Shown: positions 18,303-27,580 of the stretch, one piece after another | Layout: each line of letters opens with the position of its first letter | How positions within the stretch are numbered: the stretch's first letter is position 1 | Origin: Staphylococcus delphini | Lineage (GTDB): Bacteria > Bacillota > Bacilli > Staphylococcales > Staphylococcaceae | Reading direction: 5' to 3' | Assembly: GCF_900636325.1 (NCBI RefSeq) | Contig: NZ_LR134263.1 | Span: 496,001 to 560,000 of the forward strand | DNA length: 64,000 nt | Made by a program: the position numbers and the translations under genes | Notes under the pieces: generated by a model | The model's input: the letters and a program-made list of their open reading frames with translations, nothing else | Databases searched by the model: none | Told to the model about the DNA's origin: nothing

Positions 18303-18980
18303 TTAATCTATATATGAAAAGTTTAAAAACGCATATTTTTCTTTGATTGATTCAAGTAGTTCACTTTTAATCGGTTTATTCAAATGTAAGGCAAGTAAGC
18401 AATGGCCTTTTGTCATCGTTTTAATCTCTTCATTGATGTCGACTTCATGCTCGATTAAATCGTTAATTAAATGATTGACTTCTGCAATTTGACATTCCCC
18501 ATCAATGACAAGAATAGGGGGTGTATGTGCCATCAAAATACACATTTGGTTAACGTGAATACTTTTCACTTTGAATGCGCCACCGCCAATTGAAATGCCA
18601 TTTAACTCGACATGACGGTCACCGTGATCAATTTCGATGACTGCACAATTTGGATGTTCACCTAAACTTGAACCTGATTTTTCGATAAATTCAAAGTCAA
18701 TGCCTTCGCTTCTTGCAATTTTTGTCGATGTTTTAATACGAGAATCGAAAGTACTAAAACCTAATAAGCCACCGATAATCGCTAAATCCGTGCCGTGACC
18801 TTTATGCGTTTCTGCAAAAGATTCGTAATAGTTCACAACGATTTTCTCAGGTGTATCACCAAGGACAGCACGAGCGGCCTGACCAATTTTTACTGCACCT
18901 GCTGTATGTGAACTCGATGGCCCCATCATCACTGGGCCGATAATATCAAACGCACTTTGGTAATCTTTTGTACGTGCCAT
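18303..18980 (-). CDS. sdaAB: L-serine dehydratase, iron-sulfur-dependent, beta subunit
   Basis: 225 residues. The N-terminal part has the serine dehydratase beta signature IIGPVMMGPSSSHTAGAVKIG (quoted here as IIGPVM then GPSSSHTAG), which contributes to the active site. The C-terminal ~75 residues look like an ACT-type regulatory domain (VNQMCILMAHTPPILVI...). The ribosome-binding site AAGGAGCGG precedes the ATG. Middle gene of the three-gene minus-strand operon. Confidence 0.94.
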   Translation of the reverse strand: MARTKDYQSAFDIIGPVMMGPSSSHTAGAVKIGQAARAVLGDTPEKIVVNYYESFAETHKGHGTDLAIIGGLLGFSTFDSRIKTSTKIARSEGIDFEFIEKSGSSLGEHPNCAVIEIDHGDRHVELNGISIGGGAFKVKSIHVNQMCILMAHTPPILVIDGECQIAEVNHLINDLIEHEVDINEEIKTMTKGHCLLALHLNKPIKSELLESIKEKYAFLNFSYID

Positions 18981-18994
18981 AATTCATCCGCTCC

Positions 18995-20026
18995 TTAATT
19001 TGTTTGTTGGTTAACATGAGGCACTTTAATGTCCAGCGTTGGTCGTTTCTTACTGATGAATGTGCCGATGAAAAAGCTCATAATAATACTGATGATTGCT
19101 ACGATGATAATCGTAATCACGGTAGGCACCACTTCATTAAAGCCTAACGCTACAATCGGACCGGCAATAGGTGTCGCCATGCCTGGTTGGTTCACAACGA
19201 TACCCATGTATGTGATAAATAAGCCATTGACCATACCTACCACTGCATTCGTACCATAAAGCTGAAGTGGATATTTTGCGATCGTATCGATTTGTGTTAA
19301 TGGTTCGACAGCAACGGCAAAGGCTTTTCCTGCATTGCCGATTCTAAGTTTTCTAAACATCACAAAGTTGACAAATGAACTACCCATACAACCGAGTGCA
19401 CCAATTGCCATTGGAATACCCGTAAGTCCTAACAAACTTGTGAAAACCATTGAACTTAATGGTGTCATACCTACAACGGGTACAATCGCACCGATAACAA
19501 GTGCAAGGGCGTACGGATTATTATCACCTACAGCTGTGATGGCAGTACCGATTTGTTTCAATACGGCAGTGACACTAGGTGATACGATAGACGCAATACC
19601 ATATGCAATGGCAGGAGATAATAAGATCACCACGATTAGGTCTAACCCTTCAGGCACATATTTTTCAAGTGCTTTAATACCAAAAGCAACGACATATGCC
19701 GCAATAAAAGCAGGCAATAGTTTAAAATCAAATAAAACGAGTCCTGTTAAAACGGCGAATACAGGATTAATACCGAATTTTAAACAAGTGAGAATGCCCA
19801 CAGCAACACCACTTAAACTTCCTGCAACATCCCCTAGTTTAATAAAATAGTCTGAGTGAAACACGCCACCGATTGCGTATTTTAAGAATGCTTCCGGTAA
19901 AAACGAAGCACAAGCAGCGCCGGATAAAGCCTGTAAACTGACTTTACCATTCGGGGCAAATTTTAAGAATAAAGTCATTGCAAGTAAAACAACGAGTAAT
20001 GTCCCGATTCCCAAAATAAAATCCAT
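18995..20026 (-). CDS. PTS_EIIC_2/PfoR-type membrane protein, putative serine uptake
   Basis: 343 residues with about ten hydrophobic segments and a short basic C-terminus. The sequence matches the PTS EIIC-type 2 family once called PfoR regulators, with no EIIA/EIIB domain attached. First gene of the operon with sdaAB-sdaAA, so a role in serine uptake or its control is plausible but inferred. A distant relative is encoded at 26476. Ribosome-binding site AGAAGGAAC. Confidence 0.75.
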   Translation of the reverse strand: MDFILGIGTLLVVLLAMTLFLKFAPNGKVSLQALSGAACASFLPEAFLKYAIGGVFHSDYFIKLGDVAGSLSGVAVGILTCLKFGINPVFAVLTGLVLFDFKLLPAFIAAYVVAFGIKALEKYVPEGLDLIVVILLSPAIAYGIASIVSPSVTAVLKQIGTAITAVGDNNPYALALVIGAIVPVVGMTPLSSMVFTSLLGLTGIPMAIGALGCMGSSFVNFVMFRKLRIGNAGKAFAVAVEPLTQIDTIAKYPLQLYGTNAVVGMVNGLFITYMGIVVNQPGMATPIAGPIVALGFNEVVPTVITIIIVAIISIIMSFFIGTFISKKRPTLDIKVPHVNQQTN

Positions 20027-20583
20027 ATTTAGTTCCTTCTCTCTTTTGTTTTTATGTTTTAATTAGATAGCTATCCCAAACAACCACCATTCTAAGTGCT
20101 TCATTTTGCTTATGCAAGCCCTTACATTGGAGTGGAATGCGGTTTATTGTGTGAAAATAATTATTTGAAAACAAAAAAATATAGATTGTGAAAATATAGT
20201 TTATACAAAAGAACTGGTATAAAACGATTTTTAGTTCTATTTCACATTAAAATATTAAAGTATCAGAGTAAATTTTATAATATGGCGTATTTGTGAAAGA
20301 TTTAAAGTTCAAATTTTATAAATTTTCAAACATAGATAAAGTGTAAAATAATAATTGTACAAAACGTTATATGTATATAAGCATAATAATGAGGATTAAA
20401 GGACTAGAGGATTGAAGTTTTATCGCTATTTTTGAATAGTTTCAATTTTGAATTTCGGAAGTAATAGGTGCTGATTTGCAATTGTGATGATTATGTGAAA
20501 AACATCACAAAAATGTAGTGATTTTGCGAATAAGGGGTATAATGAAAGTAAGAAAGAAGTAATAACTAAAGGATGTGTTAAAC
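20027..20583. other. AT-rich divergent intergenic region
   Basis: About 550 bp between the minus-strand sda operon and the next plus-strand gene. It must contain both divergent promoters. It is very A/T-rich with runs such as AATATAGTTTATAC, and I see no gene, tRNA or strong hairpin. Confidence 0.4.
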
Positions 20584-20763
20584 ATGAGAGAATCAATATT
20601 AAGATTAATCCGTTCTAACCAAAGTTGCTACGATATTTACATTCACACAGGTGTCAGTCAAGGTGTGATTTCTGATTTGAGATCTGGTTATCGTACACTT
20701 GATGATGTGTCTTTAAAAGATGCAGAACGTTTATATGATTATGCCAAAAGTGTTGCGGCATAA
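20584..20763 (+). CDS. Small helix-turn-helix-like protein
   Basis: 59 residues. The stretch from about residue 13 to 45 (CYDIYIHTGVSQGVISDLRS) has the spacing of a small Cro/Xre-like helix-turn-helix, suggesting DNA binding, but it is too short to assign a family. ATG 20584 has AAAGGATG 8 bp upstream; the in-frame GTG 20575 overlaps that ribosome-binding site. It is monocistronic, with a terminator at 20833-20867. Confidence 0.75.
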   Translation: MRESILRLIRSNQSCYDIYIHTGVSQGVISDLRSGYRTLDDVSLKDAERLYDYAKSVAA

Positions 20764-20832
20764 AGGGATGCAGAAGCGAGGATTTAAGGAGACTTTAATA
20801 GATGATTGAGCTTTTTGTAAAGTTCGACTGAT

Positions 20833-20867
20833 AAAGCATCAGGCAACGTGGGTTGTTTGGTGCTTTT
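20833..20867 (+). terminator. Rho-independent terminator
   Basis: AAAGCATCAGGCAAC pairs with GTTGTTTGGTGCTTTT. It ends the small gene at 20584, about 70 bp beyond its stop. Confidence 0.8.
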
Positions 20868-21244
20868 GTGTGTTTAAAAGGGCTACATGTAGACTGTTAA
20901 GTCTCCCCTCGCGAGAATGAGTAGAATTATCAAAAGTCTCTGGTTACTCGTTCAATTAATCTAAAGAACATTGAAAGCCAGAAGTTAAAATGTTCATACT
21001 CTATAATTTTGAGAGCGATTTTTACAGCTGGATCCTCTTTTTTCGTGTTATCATATGGATAAGTGGTTTACACTAAGCTCATTTAAGCTTCTGCACAATG
21101 GCTATTCAAAAGCTTAATATTTCCTTTTTTTAAATGAACACCCAACTAAATAAAAAGTGGAGAATGGTTTAGAAATATTCTGACTTTTGTCCAATTCAAT
21201 TTTGATGTATTATATATTTAATTATAGTAAGAGGGTGTATTTAA
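20868..21244. other. Intergenic region without recognisable gene
   Basis: About 375 bp. No reading frame on either strand looks real. The last ~60 bp are A/T-rich and probably hold the promoter of the gene at 21245 (TATATTTAATTATAG, then GAGGGTG as ribosome-binding site). Confidence 0.35.
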
Positions 21245-21646
21245 ATGGCAAAAATAGCATGGATGATACCATCTCAGGGAGTATTTAATAATCATCAAGG
21301 AGGCTTAGTCATTGAAAAACCATTATCCTTTATTGAATTAGAGGCACTACCAAATAATTTTTCTTTTAATATATCTTTTGGGATAATTAATGTAGAAGAG
21401 ACAAAGCAATATGATTTGAATTTTCAAATTTTAGACCCTGAAGACCAAATTATATTTGATACTCATGTTGGTATTGATCATCAAAAATTAATACAGGATA
21501 ATACAAATAAGCAAATTAATAATGTCTTTGAATCAAATGCAAATTTTAACAATTTTAAATTTCAAAAAGAAGGGTTATATACTATTAAATTATCTATAGA
21601 TGACTCACAAGCCCAGTCTAATTTTAATGTAAATTTGGTGTCATAA
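21245..21646 (+). CDS. Hypothetical protein, C2/Ig-like beta-sheet type
   Basis: 133 residues starting MAKIAWMIPSQGVFNN, predicted to be mostly beta strand, cytosolic, with no signal peptide. The pattern (short N-terminal strand, FSFNISFGIINV, then LNFQILDPEDQIIFD and a final YTIKLSIDDSQ) looks like a small beta-sandwich. It is reminiscent of DUF6941-type proteins, though I cannot assign it. Ribosome-binding site AAGAGGGTG. Base composition is more A/T-rich than the neighbouring core genes, suggesting transfer. Confidence 0.6.
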   Translation: MAKIAWMIPSQGVFNNHQGGLVIEKPLSFIELEALPNNFSFNISFGIINVEETKQYDLNFQILDPEDQIIFDTHVGIDHQKLIQDNTNKQINNVFESNANFNNFKFQKEGLYTIKLSIDDSQAQSNFNVNLVS

Positions 21647-21799
21647 ATTATGGGTTATGAAAAAGTGAGTAGACTAGATGTGTTTAATTTATAAACCAAA
21701 GATGAGAGAGTAACATTTGATTCAAAACATTTAACAAAAGCGAGCGGTAGTTACGAGTTTTATCAAAATTCAAGTTCTACTTATGAAGAGGTGATTAAT

Positions 21800-22054
21800 A
21801 TGAGTGAGTATATAAGTAGACAAGAGTTTGAACAATTAGAAAAACGTATAGAGGACAACTTTAAGCATTTAAATTCTAAAATTGACTCCTTACCTGATAG
21901 ATTTAGTGATAAAATGGAAATAGCCTTAAATCAACAATTAGAGAAAATAAGAAAAGAGAGAAAAGACGACAAAAAGTCAATTATCACTTGGAGTTTGACA
22001 GGAACAGGTATCATCGTTGCATTATTAACATTTCTATTTAATTTTATTTTCTAA
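21800..22054 (+). CDS. Small coiled-coil protein with C-terminal membrane anchor
   Basis: 84 residues. Residues 1-60 are charged and helical with heptad-like spacing (FEQLEKRIEDNFKHLNSKID), ending in a very basic patch (KIRKERKDDKKS). A hydrophobic helix (about 62-84) reaches the C-terminus, so the protein is probably tail-anchored. ATG 21800 has GAGGTG 7 bp upstream. It follows the beta-sheet protein at 21245 and may be cotranscribed with it; about 150 bp without a frame separate them. Holin-like or phage-derived origin is possible. Confidence 0.6.
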   Translation: MSEYISRQEFEQLEKRIEDNFKHLNSKIDSLPDRFSDKMEIALNQQLEKIRKERKDDKKSIITWSLTGTGIIVALLTFLFNFIF

Positions 22055-22080
22055 CCACACTTTAATAGGTGTGGTTTTTT
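22053..22080 (+). terminator. Rho-independent terminator
   Basis: AACCACAC-TTTAATAG-GTGTGGTT followed by TTTT, immediately after the stop of the small anchored protein. Confidence 0.9.
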
Positions 22081-22484
22081 AGTACAGAAAAAAAACAGGC
22101 TAATCGAATGAAAAATCACCTTGCAAATGATAAAGAAACTCATAAGGACACATTTTTAACATATTGAAAAAATAAATTAAAAATGATTCAATTTAATAAA
22201 AACCTTTGATCGTTACAATTCGAATCATAGACTATAAGAATATGTACGGCTAATAAATTTACTTTACAACTACAGCAAGGGATTTTATCACTACCTACTT
22301 TCGTTTATATAAGAGAAAAAATACCTATTCATACGATTTCTTAAAGACTGATATGGCATGGTCCTCTTCAAAACGCACGCATGTTTAGCCACGTAGACAA
22401 CTCTATTGAAAACAAGACGTAAAGCATTCGACTACACAGGTGATCGTTTCTTTTGAGATAATGAGGAAGATAGGAGGGCGACTG
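22081..22484. other. Intergenic region without recognisable gene
   Basis: About 400 bp between a terminator and the metallophosphatase gene. It is A/T-rich in its first half. I see no convincing frame, RNA gene or repeat. Confidence 0.35.
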
Positions 22485-23306
22485 ATGAGAATAGGAACGA
22501 TAGCAGATTTGCATTTTGATCGACATCAACAGTTAACGATGCAAGATTATCTTGAAGCGGTAGTGAATCTCATTGATCAAGAAACATTAAACATGCTCAT
22601 CATTGCGGGTGATATTTCCAACCATCATTCGACGACATTTGAGTTTATCGCGCAACTGACATCAAATGCAACGATTCCGATTTACTTCATACCGGGGAAT
22701 CATGATTTATGGCGCCAATCTGATAAACATTTGACGACAGCAGAGATATTGCGATTGTATCAAGACCATCCGCAATGTTTGATGGGGACGCCTGTGGAAG
22801 TCGGCGATTATGTGATTGCCGGACATATCGGCTGGTATGACTATAGTTTTGCCGCTGATCGCTTTACGTATGACAAGTTAGCAAAAGGCAAGCATTATGG
22901 TGCGACTTGGCAAGATAAAGTACATACCGCTTTTGGCGTGTCTGATCCACAACTTTCGCAATGTTTTGCCGATGAAGTGTGGCAAGATTTGGCGGCTTAT
23001 ACAGATCGTCAAGTCATTTTAGTGACCCATGTCGTGACCCATCCGAAGTTTACTGTCCCTACGCCGCACCGTATTTTTGACTTTTTTAACGGCTTTTTAG
23101 GGACAAGCGACTTCAAACCGTTGTATCAGCATTTTAATATTCCGTACAGTGTAATGGGGCATGTCCACTTTAGAAAGCGATTAGTAGACGGCAACACGAC
23201 TTTTCTTTGTCCGTGTCTCGGGTACCCTCGAGAATGGCGAACGACTGACCTTGCTGCAGAATTAAAGCACGCCTTACAAGTGATTCAAATACCCGAAAGT
23301 TCGTAA
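22485..23306 (+). CDS. Calcineurin-like metallophosphoesterase
   Basis: 273 residues with all metal-binding signatures of the family: ADLHFD (residues about 6-11), AGDISN, GNHDLW, HVVTHP and GHVHFR. These proteins hydrolyse phosphomonoesters or diesters with two metal ions; the substrate here is unknown. I use ATG 22485 because TAGGAGGGCG lies upstream and the DLH motif follows directly. The longer frame from 22440 adds a non-conserved extension. It appears monocistronic. Confidence 0.88.
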   Translation: MRIGTIADLHFDRHQQLTMQDYLEAVVNLIDQETLNMLIIAGDISNHHSTTFEFIAQLTSNATIPIYFIPGNHDLWRQSDKHLTTAEILRLYQDHPQCLMGTPVEVGDYVIAGHIGWYDYSFAADRFTYDKLAKGKHYGATWQDKVHTAFGVSDPQLSQCFADEVWQDLAAYTDRQVILVTHVVTHPKFTVPTPHRIFDFFNGFLGTSDFKPLYQHFNIPYSVMGHVHFRKRLVDGNTTFLCPCLGYPREWRTTDLAAELKHALQVIQIPESS

Positions 23307-23847
23307 ATAGCCTTTGTTCATAGCACGGATAAACGACTGGACACACATAAAACAAAAATAAAGCCAATGCGCGGGGGACACATCGACTTTGGTCAACTTT
23401 AGTTTTATTATTTTAAAAGGAGGTTTAGGATATACTTGATCTAGCATTTGTCTATTGGGGTTTCAAGTATGTCTACCTGGGATGAAGTCGAACAGTTATG
23501 CGCTCAATATGATGTCTTAACTGTTCTGAGTTCATTGTATCGCTAAAATGGTCATTGCACATCGTACGATAGGAGGGACATTGTCTCAGACTTAAGCACG
23601 ATAAAATATAAATCGTAACACTTCCTATTTACAACTGAAACATTATCGTTTATACTCCAATTAGATGCTTCAACATATAGCTTATATTGATGAAGTTTCT
23701 TAAAGCCTTTTTTAAGGTTGTTTAGTTGAATCAACCATATTTTACTAAACTAAGGTGTCAGTCATTTTCTAACATGAGCCTTCCATTAGTCTCATGACAA
23801 TAACGTTTGGAAGTATGAGCCGTAAAGGCCAACTTCTTTTTCCCCAG

Positions 23848-23883
23848 TAAACAAGTCTTCTTCATTGAAGGCTTGTTTTTTTA
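23848..23883 (+). terminator. Orphan Rho-independent terminator
   Basis: AAACAAGTCTTC-TTCATT-GAAGGCTTGTTT followed by TTTTT. No coding sequence ends nearby, so an untranslated transcript may end here. Confidence 0.75.
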
Positions 23884-23954
23884 CGTTTTTAAAGGGGTAA
23901 ACATGAAGCTGAAGATACTTTTTTCTATATGAGTCAAAGTACTTTACCTTTTTG

Positions 23955-23968
23955 TGAGAGCGCTTTAC
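23955..23968 (+). promoter_or_regulatory. Possible cre (CcpA) site upstream of aldA
   Basis: TGAGAGCGCTTTAC resembles the catabolite-responsive element TGWAARCGYTWWCA, with one mismatch in the left half and two in the right. It lies about 120 bp before aldA. Confidence 0.3.
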
Positions 23969-24084
23969 AATACAGTTAGAGTTATATTGAATACGACATC
24001 ATTAAACGCAATGAATAATAATGTTGCAACGATTATTTTATCTGAATGTTTAAAATGGTGTCGAAATATAAGGAGGCAATATAC

Positions 24085-25575
24085 ATGAGTGTAAATGTGA
24101 GAGATTATATTGATGCGCAGTATAACTTATTTATTAACGGTGAATTTGTTCCAGCAGAATCAGGGGAATATTTAGATGTATATAATCCGGCAAACGGTGA
24201 AAAATTGTCACAAGTCGCTAAAGCAAGTGAAAAAGATGTAGACAAAGCCGTAGAAGCAGCAACGAAAGCTTTCCCAGATTGGAGTCGTCGTTCGAAAGCA
24301 GAACGTGCGAATATGTTACGTCAAGTCCATGACAAAATTATGGAGAAAAAAGACCATTTTGCATATATAGAAACTTTAAACGCGGGGAAAGCAATCCGTG
24401 AATCAAGCAGTATTGACGTCCCTTATACAGCGAAGCATTATCAATATTTTGGTAGTGTGTTAGACACTGATGAAGGTACCCTCAACAATATGGAAGATCA
24501 CATTATGAGTATCATTCAACATGAACCTATCGGCGTTGTGGGTGCAGTGGTTGCTTGGAACTTCCCAATGTTACTGTCTTCATGGAAATTGGCACCCGCC
24601 CTTGCTGCAGGGAATACAGTTGTCATTCAACCTTCGTCATCAACGCCATTAAGTTTGATTGAATTGGCGAAAATTTTCCAAGAAGTGTTACCAGCAGGTG
24701 TAGTCAACATTGTGACAGGTAAAGGTTCTGAATCAGGTAATGCCATCTTTAATCATGAAGGTGTCGACAAATTATCATTTACAGGTTCAACTGCTGTCGG
24801 TTATCAAGTCGCTGAAGCAGGTGCGAAACGACTTGTGCCTGCAACGTTAGAACTCGGTGGTAAAAGTGCCAACATTATTTTAGATGATGCGAATCTTGAT
24901 TTAGCTTTAGAAGGTTCACAATTAGGTATTTTATTCAATCAAGGTGAAGTATGTAGTGCAGGGTCTCGATTAATCGTCCATGAAAATGTGTACGATGAAT
25001 TCATTCCACGCCTGGTTGACGCCTTCAAAAAAGTGAAAGTGGGCGACCCGTTAGATATGGAAACACAAATGGGTTCTCAAACAGGTCAGGCACAAATCGA
25101 TAAAATCCAAAGTTATATTGACTATGCAAACGAATCTGACGGCGCGAAAATTCTTGTAGGCGGTCACCGTATGACAGACAACGGTTTAGACAAAGGTTAC
25201 TTCTTTGAGCCAACAATTATTGAAGTGGACGATGCGGACGATAAATTAGCGCAAGAAGAAATTTTCGGCCCTGTGTTAGTAGTCATTAAAGTTAAAGATG
25301 ACGAAGAAGCCATTGATGTTGCCAATAATTCTGATTACGGCTTAGCGGGCGGTGTCTTCTCAACCAATATCAACCGCGCATTAAATGTTGCGAAAAACGT
25401 ACGTACGGGCCGTGTATGGGTGAATACGTACAACCAAGTTCCTGAAGGTGCACCATTTGGCGGTTACAAAAAATCAGGTATCGGTCGTGAAACGTATAAA
25501 GCAGCCATCGAAAATTATCAACAAGTTAAAAACATTTATATTGATATTAGCAACGAAACAAAAGGCTTATATTAA
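24085..25575 (+). CDS. aldA: Aldehyde dehydrogenase
   Basis: 496-residue NAD(P)-dependent aldehyde dehydrogenase, strongly similar to staphylococcal AldA. The catalytic cysteine lies in [12 protein letters not shown] (about residue 295), the general-base glutamate in LELGGKSAN, and the cofactor motif in [10 protein letters not shown]. It oxidises aldehydes to carboxylates in the cytosol; the physiological substrate is not evident. The start follows AAGGAGG. A monocistronic unit with a hairpin at 25641-25676 downstream. Confidence 0.93.
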   Translation: MSVNVRDYIDAQYNLFINGEFVPAESGEYLDVYNPANGEKLSQVAKASEKDVDKAVEAATKAFPDWSRRSKAERANMLRQVHDKIMEKKDHFAYIETLNAGKAIRESSSIDVPYTAKHYQYFGSVLDTDEGTLNNMEDHIMSIIQHEPIGVVGAVVAWNFPMLLSSWKLAPALAAGNTVVIQPSSSTPLSLIELAKIFQEVLPAGVVNIVTGKGSESGNAIFNHEGVDKLSFTGSTAVGYQVAEAGAKRLVPATLELGGKSANIILDDANLDLALEGSQLGILFNQGEVCSAGSRLIVHENVYDEFIPRLVDAFKKVKVGDPLDMETQMGSQTGQAQIDKIQSYIDYANESDGAKILVGGHRMTDNGLDKGYFFEPTIIEVDDADDKLAQEEIFGPVLVVIKVKDDEEAIDVANNSDYGLAGGVFSTNINRALNVAKNVRTGRVWVNTYNQVPEGAPFGGYKKSGIGRETYKAAIENYQQVKNIYIDISNETKGLY

Positions 25576-25640
25576 TATGTGTTGAATGATGGGAGAGGGT
25601 GAAATTTAAGTTCTTACCCCTTTCCTATTCATTTTGATGA

Positions 25641-25676
25641 AGAGGAGCTGGGATATAAGATTCCTCAGCTCCTTTA
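25641..25676 (+). terminator. Stem-loop after aldA
   Basis: GAGGAGCTGGGA...CTCAGCTCC followed by TTTAC. Plausible terminator of aldA; the T-tract is short. Confidence 0.6.
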
Positions 25677-25857
25677 CTATATTTTGTTGTGTATACCAAG
25701 GGATGGGGCTTGAAAAAATTAAGCCTCAAGCTATACATAGATTGCATATTCATTAATGACTTTAAAACGGTCGGAAAATGAGCGTGAATGGGATAAAAAT
25801 TGATGCTATTGTTTTCTTGATTTCAGAAACTTGCCCTAATCGACTGTATTTGATGTA

Positions 25858-26247
25858 AGATTGCCCAGAAGGCTGAGACTCCTGAGGGAATCCGTGCATA
25901 CTGCTGACAGTCGCTTCTTTACTTTAATAGTGGTTACTGTTTATCGCAGTAGCTGTCTGACTTCTCAATGTTTTTACTTTTGAGAAGTCTAGTCAGCCTT
26001 GCGGGGGCAGTACGACGAAATCTTTGTTACACATGAGATTTCTGTACTGCTCCCAAAATCCACAATGAATGGGTGCGCTGGGAATTAATAAACGGTGTTC
26101 CAAAAGCAGGATTTTCGACAGAACTCCCGCGATTTCGGCAAAATTTGGAAATCAATTTTGCTCATCGCTCGGTTCTGCTCAAATCCTAAGCGCTTTTGTC
26201 ACAACCTCCCCTCAGCCCCTAGGAACGCGAAGCCATGAAGGCAATCT
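25858..26247 (-). repeat. Modular intergenic inverted-repeat element, copy 5 (full form, reverse)
   Basis: About 390 bp, reverse orientation. Outer arms AGATTGCCCAGAAGGCT and AGCCATGAAGGCAATCT pair. It carries all modules seen elsewhere, plus a GCAGGATTT...GAAC...GGTTC...AAATCC hairpin shared only with copy 9. An open frame inside it (26069-26299) is a by-product. Confidence 0.85.
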
Positions 26248-26475
26248 AAAGCCACAAATCATAGGGAGGGCAAGTTTAACAAAAATATTGCATCAATAGC
26301 ATCAAAAATTTTATTATGTCCCATCCTCCTTCTTTTTTTGTCCTCAATCTTGAAAATGAACTGGATTTTAAAAGGGCATCTGTCCAAATGAAAATTCAAA
26401 TCAAAAATATTCCAATGTTATGTTAATATGAGATTTATAAAAACAAAATAACAAAGATTGGAAGTGTTCAACTCA

Positions 26476-27483
26476 GTGAAAAAATTATTCTATCGTTGGT
26501 TCATCGATGGTCTCAGTTATATGACACTTGGGCTTTTCAGTTCACTCATTATCGGATTAATTATGCAAACGATTGGTAAGCAAACGTTATTCCCAAGTCT
26601 TCACTTAGAATTTTTAGTTGAAGTGGGAAAGGTTGCACAAAGTTTAACGGGGGCAGCGATTGGTGCGGCGATTGCGTATGGTTTGAAAGGGAAACCGCTC
26701 GTGATTTTTGCGGCAGTCATTGTCGGTATGCTCGGCTATGAGACGTTTTCAGGTGGTGCAGTCGGGGCGTTTTTTGCAGTGCTTATCGCTGTGGAATTAA
26801 GTCAGTTTTATGCAGCTAAGACGAAAATCGATATTATTGTCACACCTCTACTAACATTAATGATAGGTGGTTTAGTGGCGAAATTTTTAGGTCCGGTGTT
26901 AAGTCAACTCATGTTAGAAATCGGAAAAGTGATTGTGATTTCTACGGAGCAACAACCTTTTGCGATGGGCATTCTTGTCGCAGTCATCTTTGGTTTATGT
27001 TTAACGGCACCAATCTCCAGTGCAGCATTAGCATTGATGTTAGATTTATCAGGATTAGCAGCCGGTGCAGCGACAATCGGTTGTGCATGCCAAATGATTG
27101 GTTTTGCGGTGACGAGTTATAAAGAAAATGGGGTGAGTGGCATCATTTCAATTGGTCTCGGAACAAGCATGTTACAAGTGCCGAATATATTGTTAAAACC
27201 ACTCATTATCGTGCCACCTACTTTAGCGAGTGCGATTATCGCTCCAATCATGACGGTTCTGTTCCCAATGACAAATAATGCAGCAGGGGCAGGCATGGGA
27301 ACGAGTGGCTTAGTCGGTCAAATTATGACAATCAATACGATGGGCGCGAGTTTGAATACGTGGCTACTCATTATTATGTTTCACTTTGTCCTACCTGCAT
27401 TCGTCACTTTTGTCATTTATCGTTTTATGATTAAACGTCAATGGCTTCATGTCGGGGAGCAGAAAATACAACTGAATCAATAG
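26476..27483 (+). CDS. PTS_EIIC_2/PfoR-type membrane protein
   Basis: About 335 residues with roughly ten membrane segments; same family as the protein at 18995 but clearly diverged. There is no EIIA or EIIB domain. Candidate starts are TTG 26458, GTG 26464 and GTG 26476. GGAAGTG about 10 bp before GTG 26476 makes that the most likely (MKKLFYRWFIDGLSYM). Substrate unknown. Confidence 0.7.
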   Translation: MKKLFYRWFIDGLSYMTLGLFSSLIIGLIMQTIGKQTLFPSLHLEFLVEVGKVAQSLTGAAIGAAIAYGLKGKPLVIFAAVIVGMLGYETFSGGAVGAFFAVLIAVELSQFYAAKTKIDIIVTPLLTLMIGGLVAKFLGPVLSQLMLEIGKVIVISTEQQPFAMGILVAVIFGLCLTAPISSAALALMLDLSGLAAGAATIGCACQMIGFAVTSYKENGVSGIISIGLGTSMLQVPNILLKPLIIVPPTLASAIIAPIMTVLFPMTNNAAGAGMGTSGLVGQIMTINTMGASLNTWLLIIMFHFVLPAFVTFVIYRFMIKRQWLHVGEQKIQLNQ

Positions 27484-27522
27484 TTATTAAATTTTTGTGA
27501 AGATTTGAACATAAGTATCTTT

Positions 27523-27545
27523 TTGAAGCGCTTTCTTGATACAAT
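27523..27545 (+). promoter_or_regulatory. Possible cre site next to a -10 element
   Basis: TTGAAGCGCTTTCT (27523-27536) matches the CcpA-binding cre consensus in its core, with mismatches at the ends. It immediately precedes TACAAT (27540-27545), about 40 bp before the anion-transporter start. Carbon catabolite repression of the transporter would follow if the site is bound. Confidence 0.45.
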
Positions 27546-27580
27546 GTAAGTAAAGAAATTCACAAAAGGGGGAGCCAAAA

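Larger units (their letters stand above)
23307..24084. other. Intergenic region with orphan terminator, no firm gene
   Basis: About 780 bp. It contains a 25-codon frame at 23469-23546 (MSTWDEVEQLC...) preceded by an ATACTTGA/TCAAGTAT inverted repeat, an unlikely minus-strand frame near 23600-23730, and a clear terminator at 23848-23883 with no gene in front of it. It may hold a small RNA or gene remnants. The aldA promoter lies in the last ~150 bp. Confidence 0.4.

Noticed and set aside
23552..23734. 60-codon minus-strand frame
   Set aside because: No ribosome-binding site, no recognisable family, low-complexity composition. Kept only as part of the intergenic note.
26069..26299. 76-codon frame
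   Set aside because: It lies entirely inside repeat copy 5, and the reverse complement of the same DNA in copy 9 has no matching gene. A by-product of the repeat.
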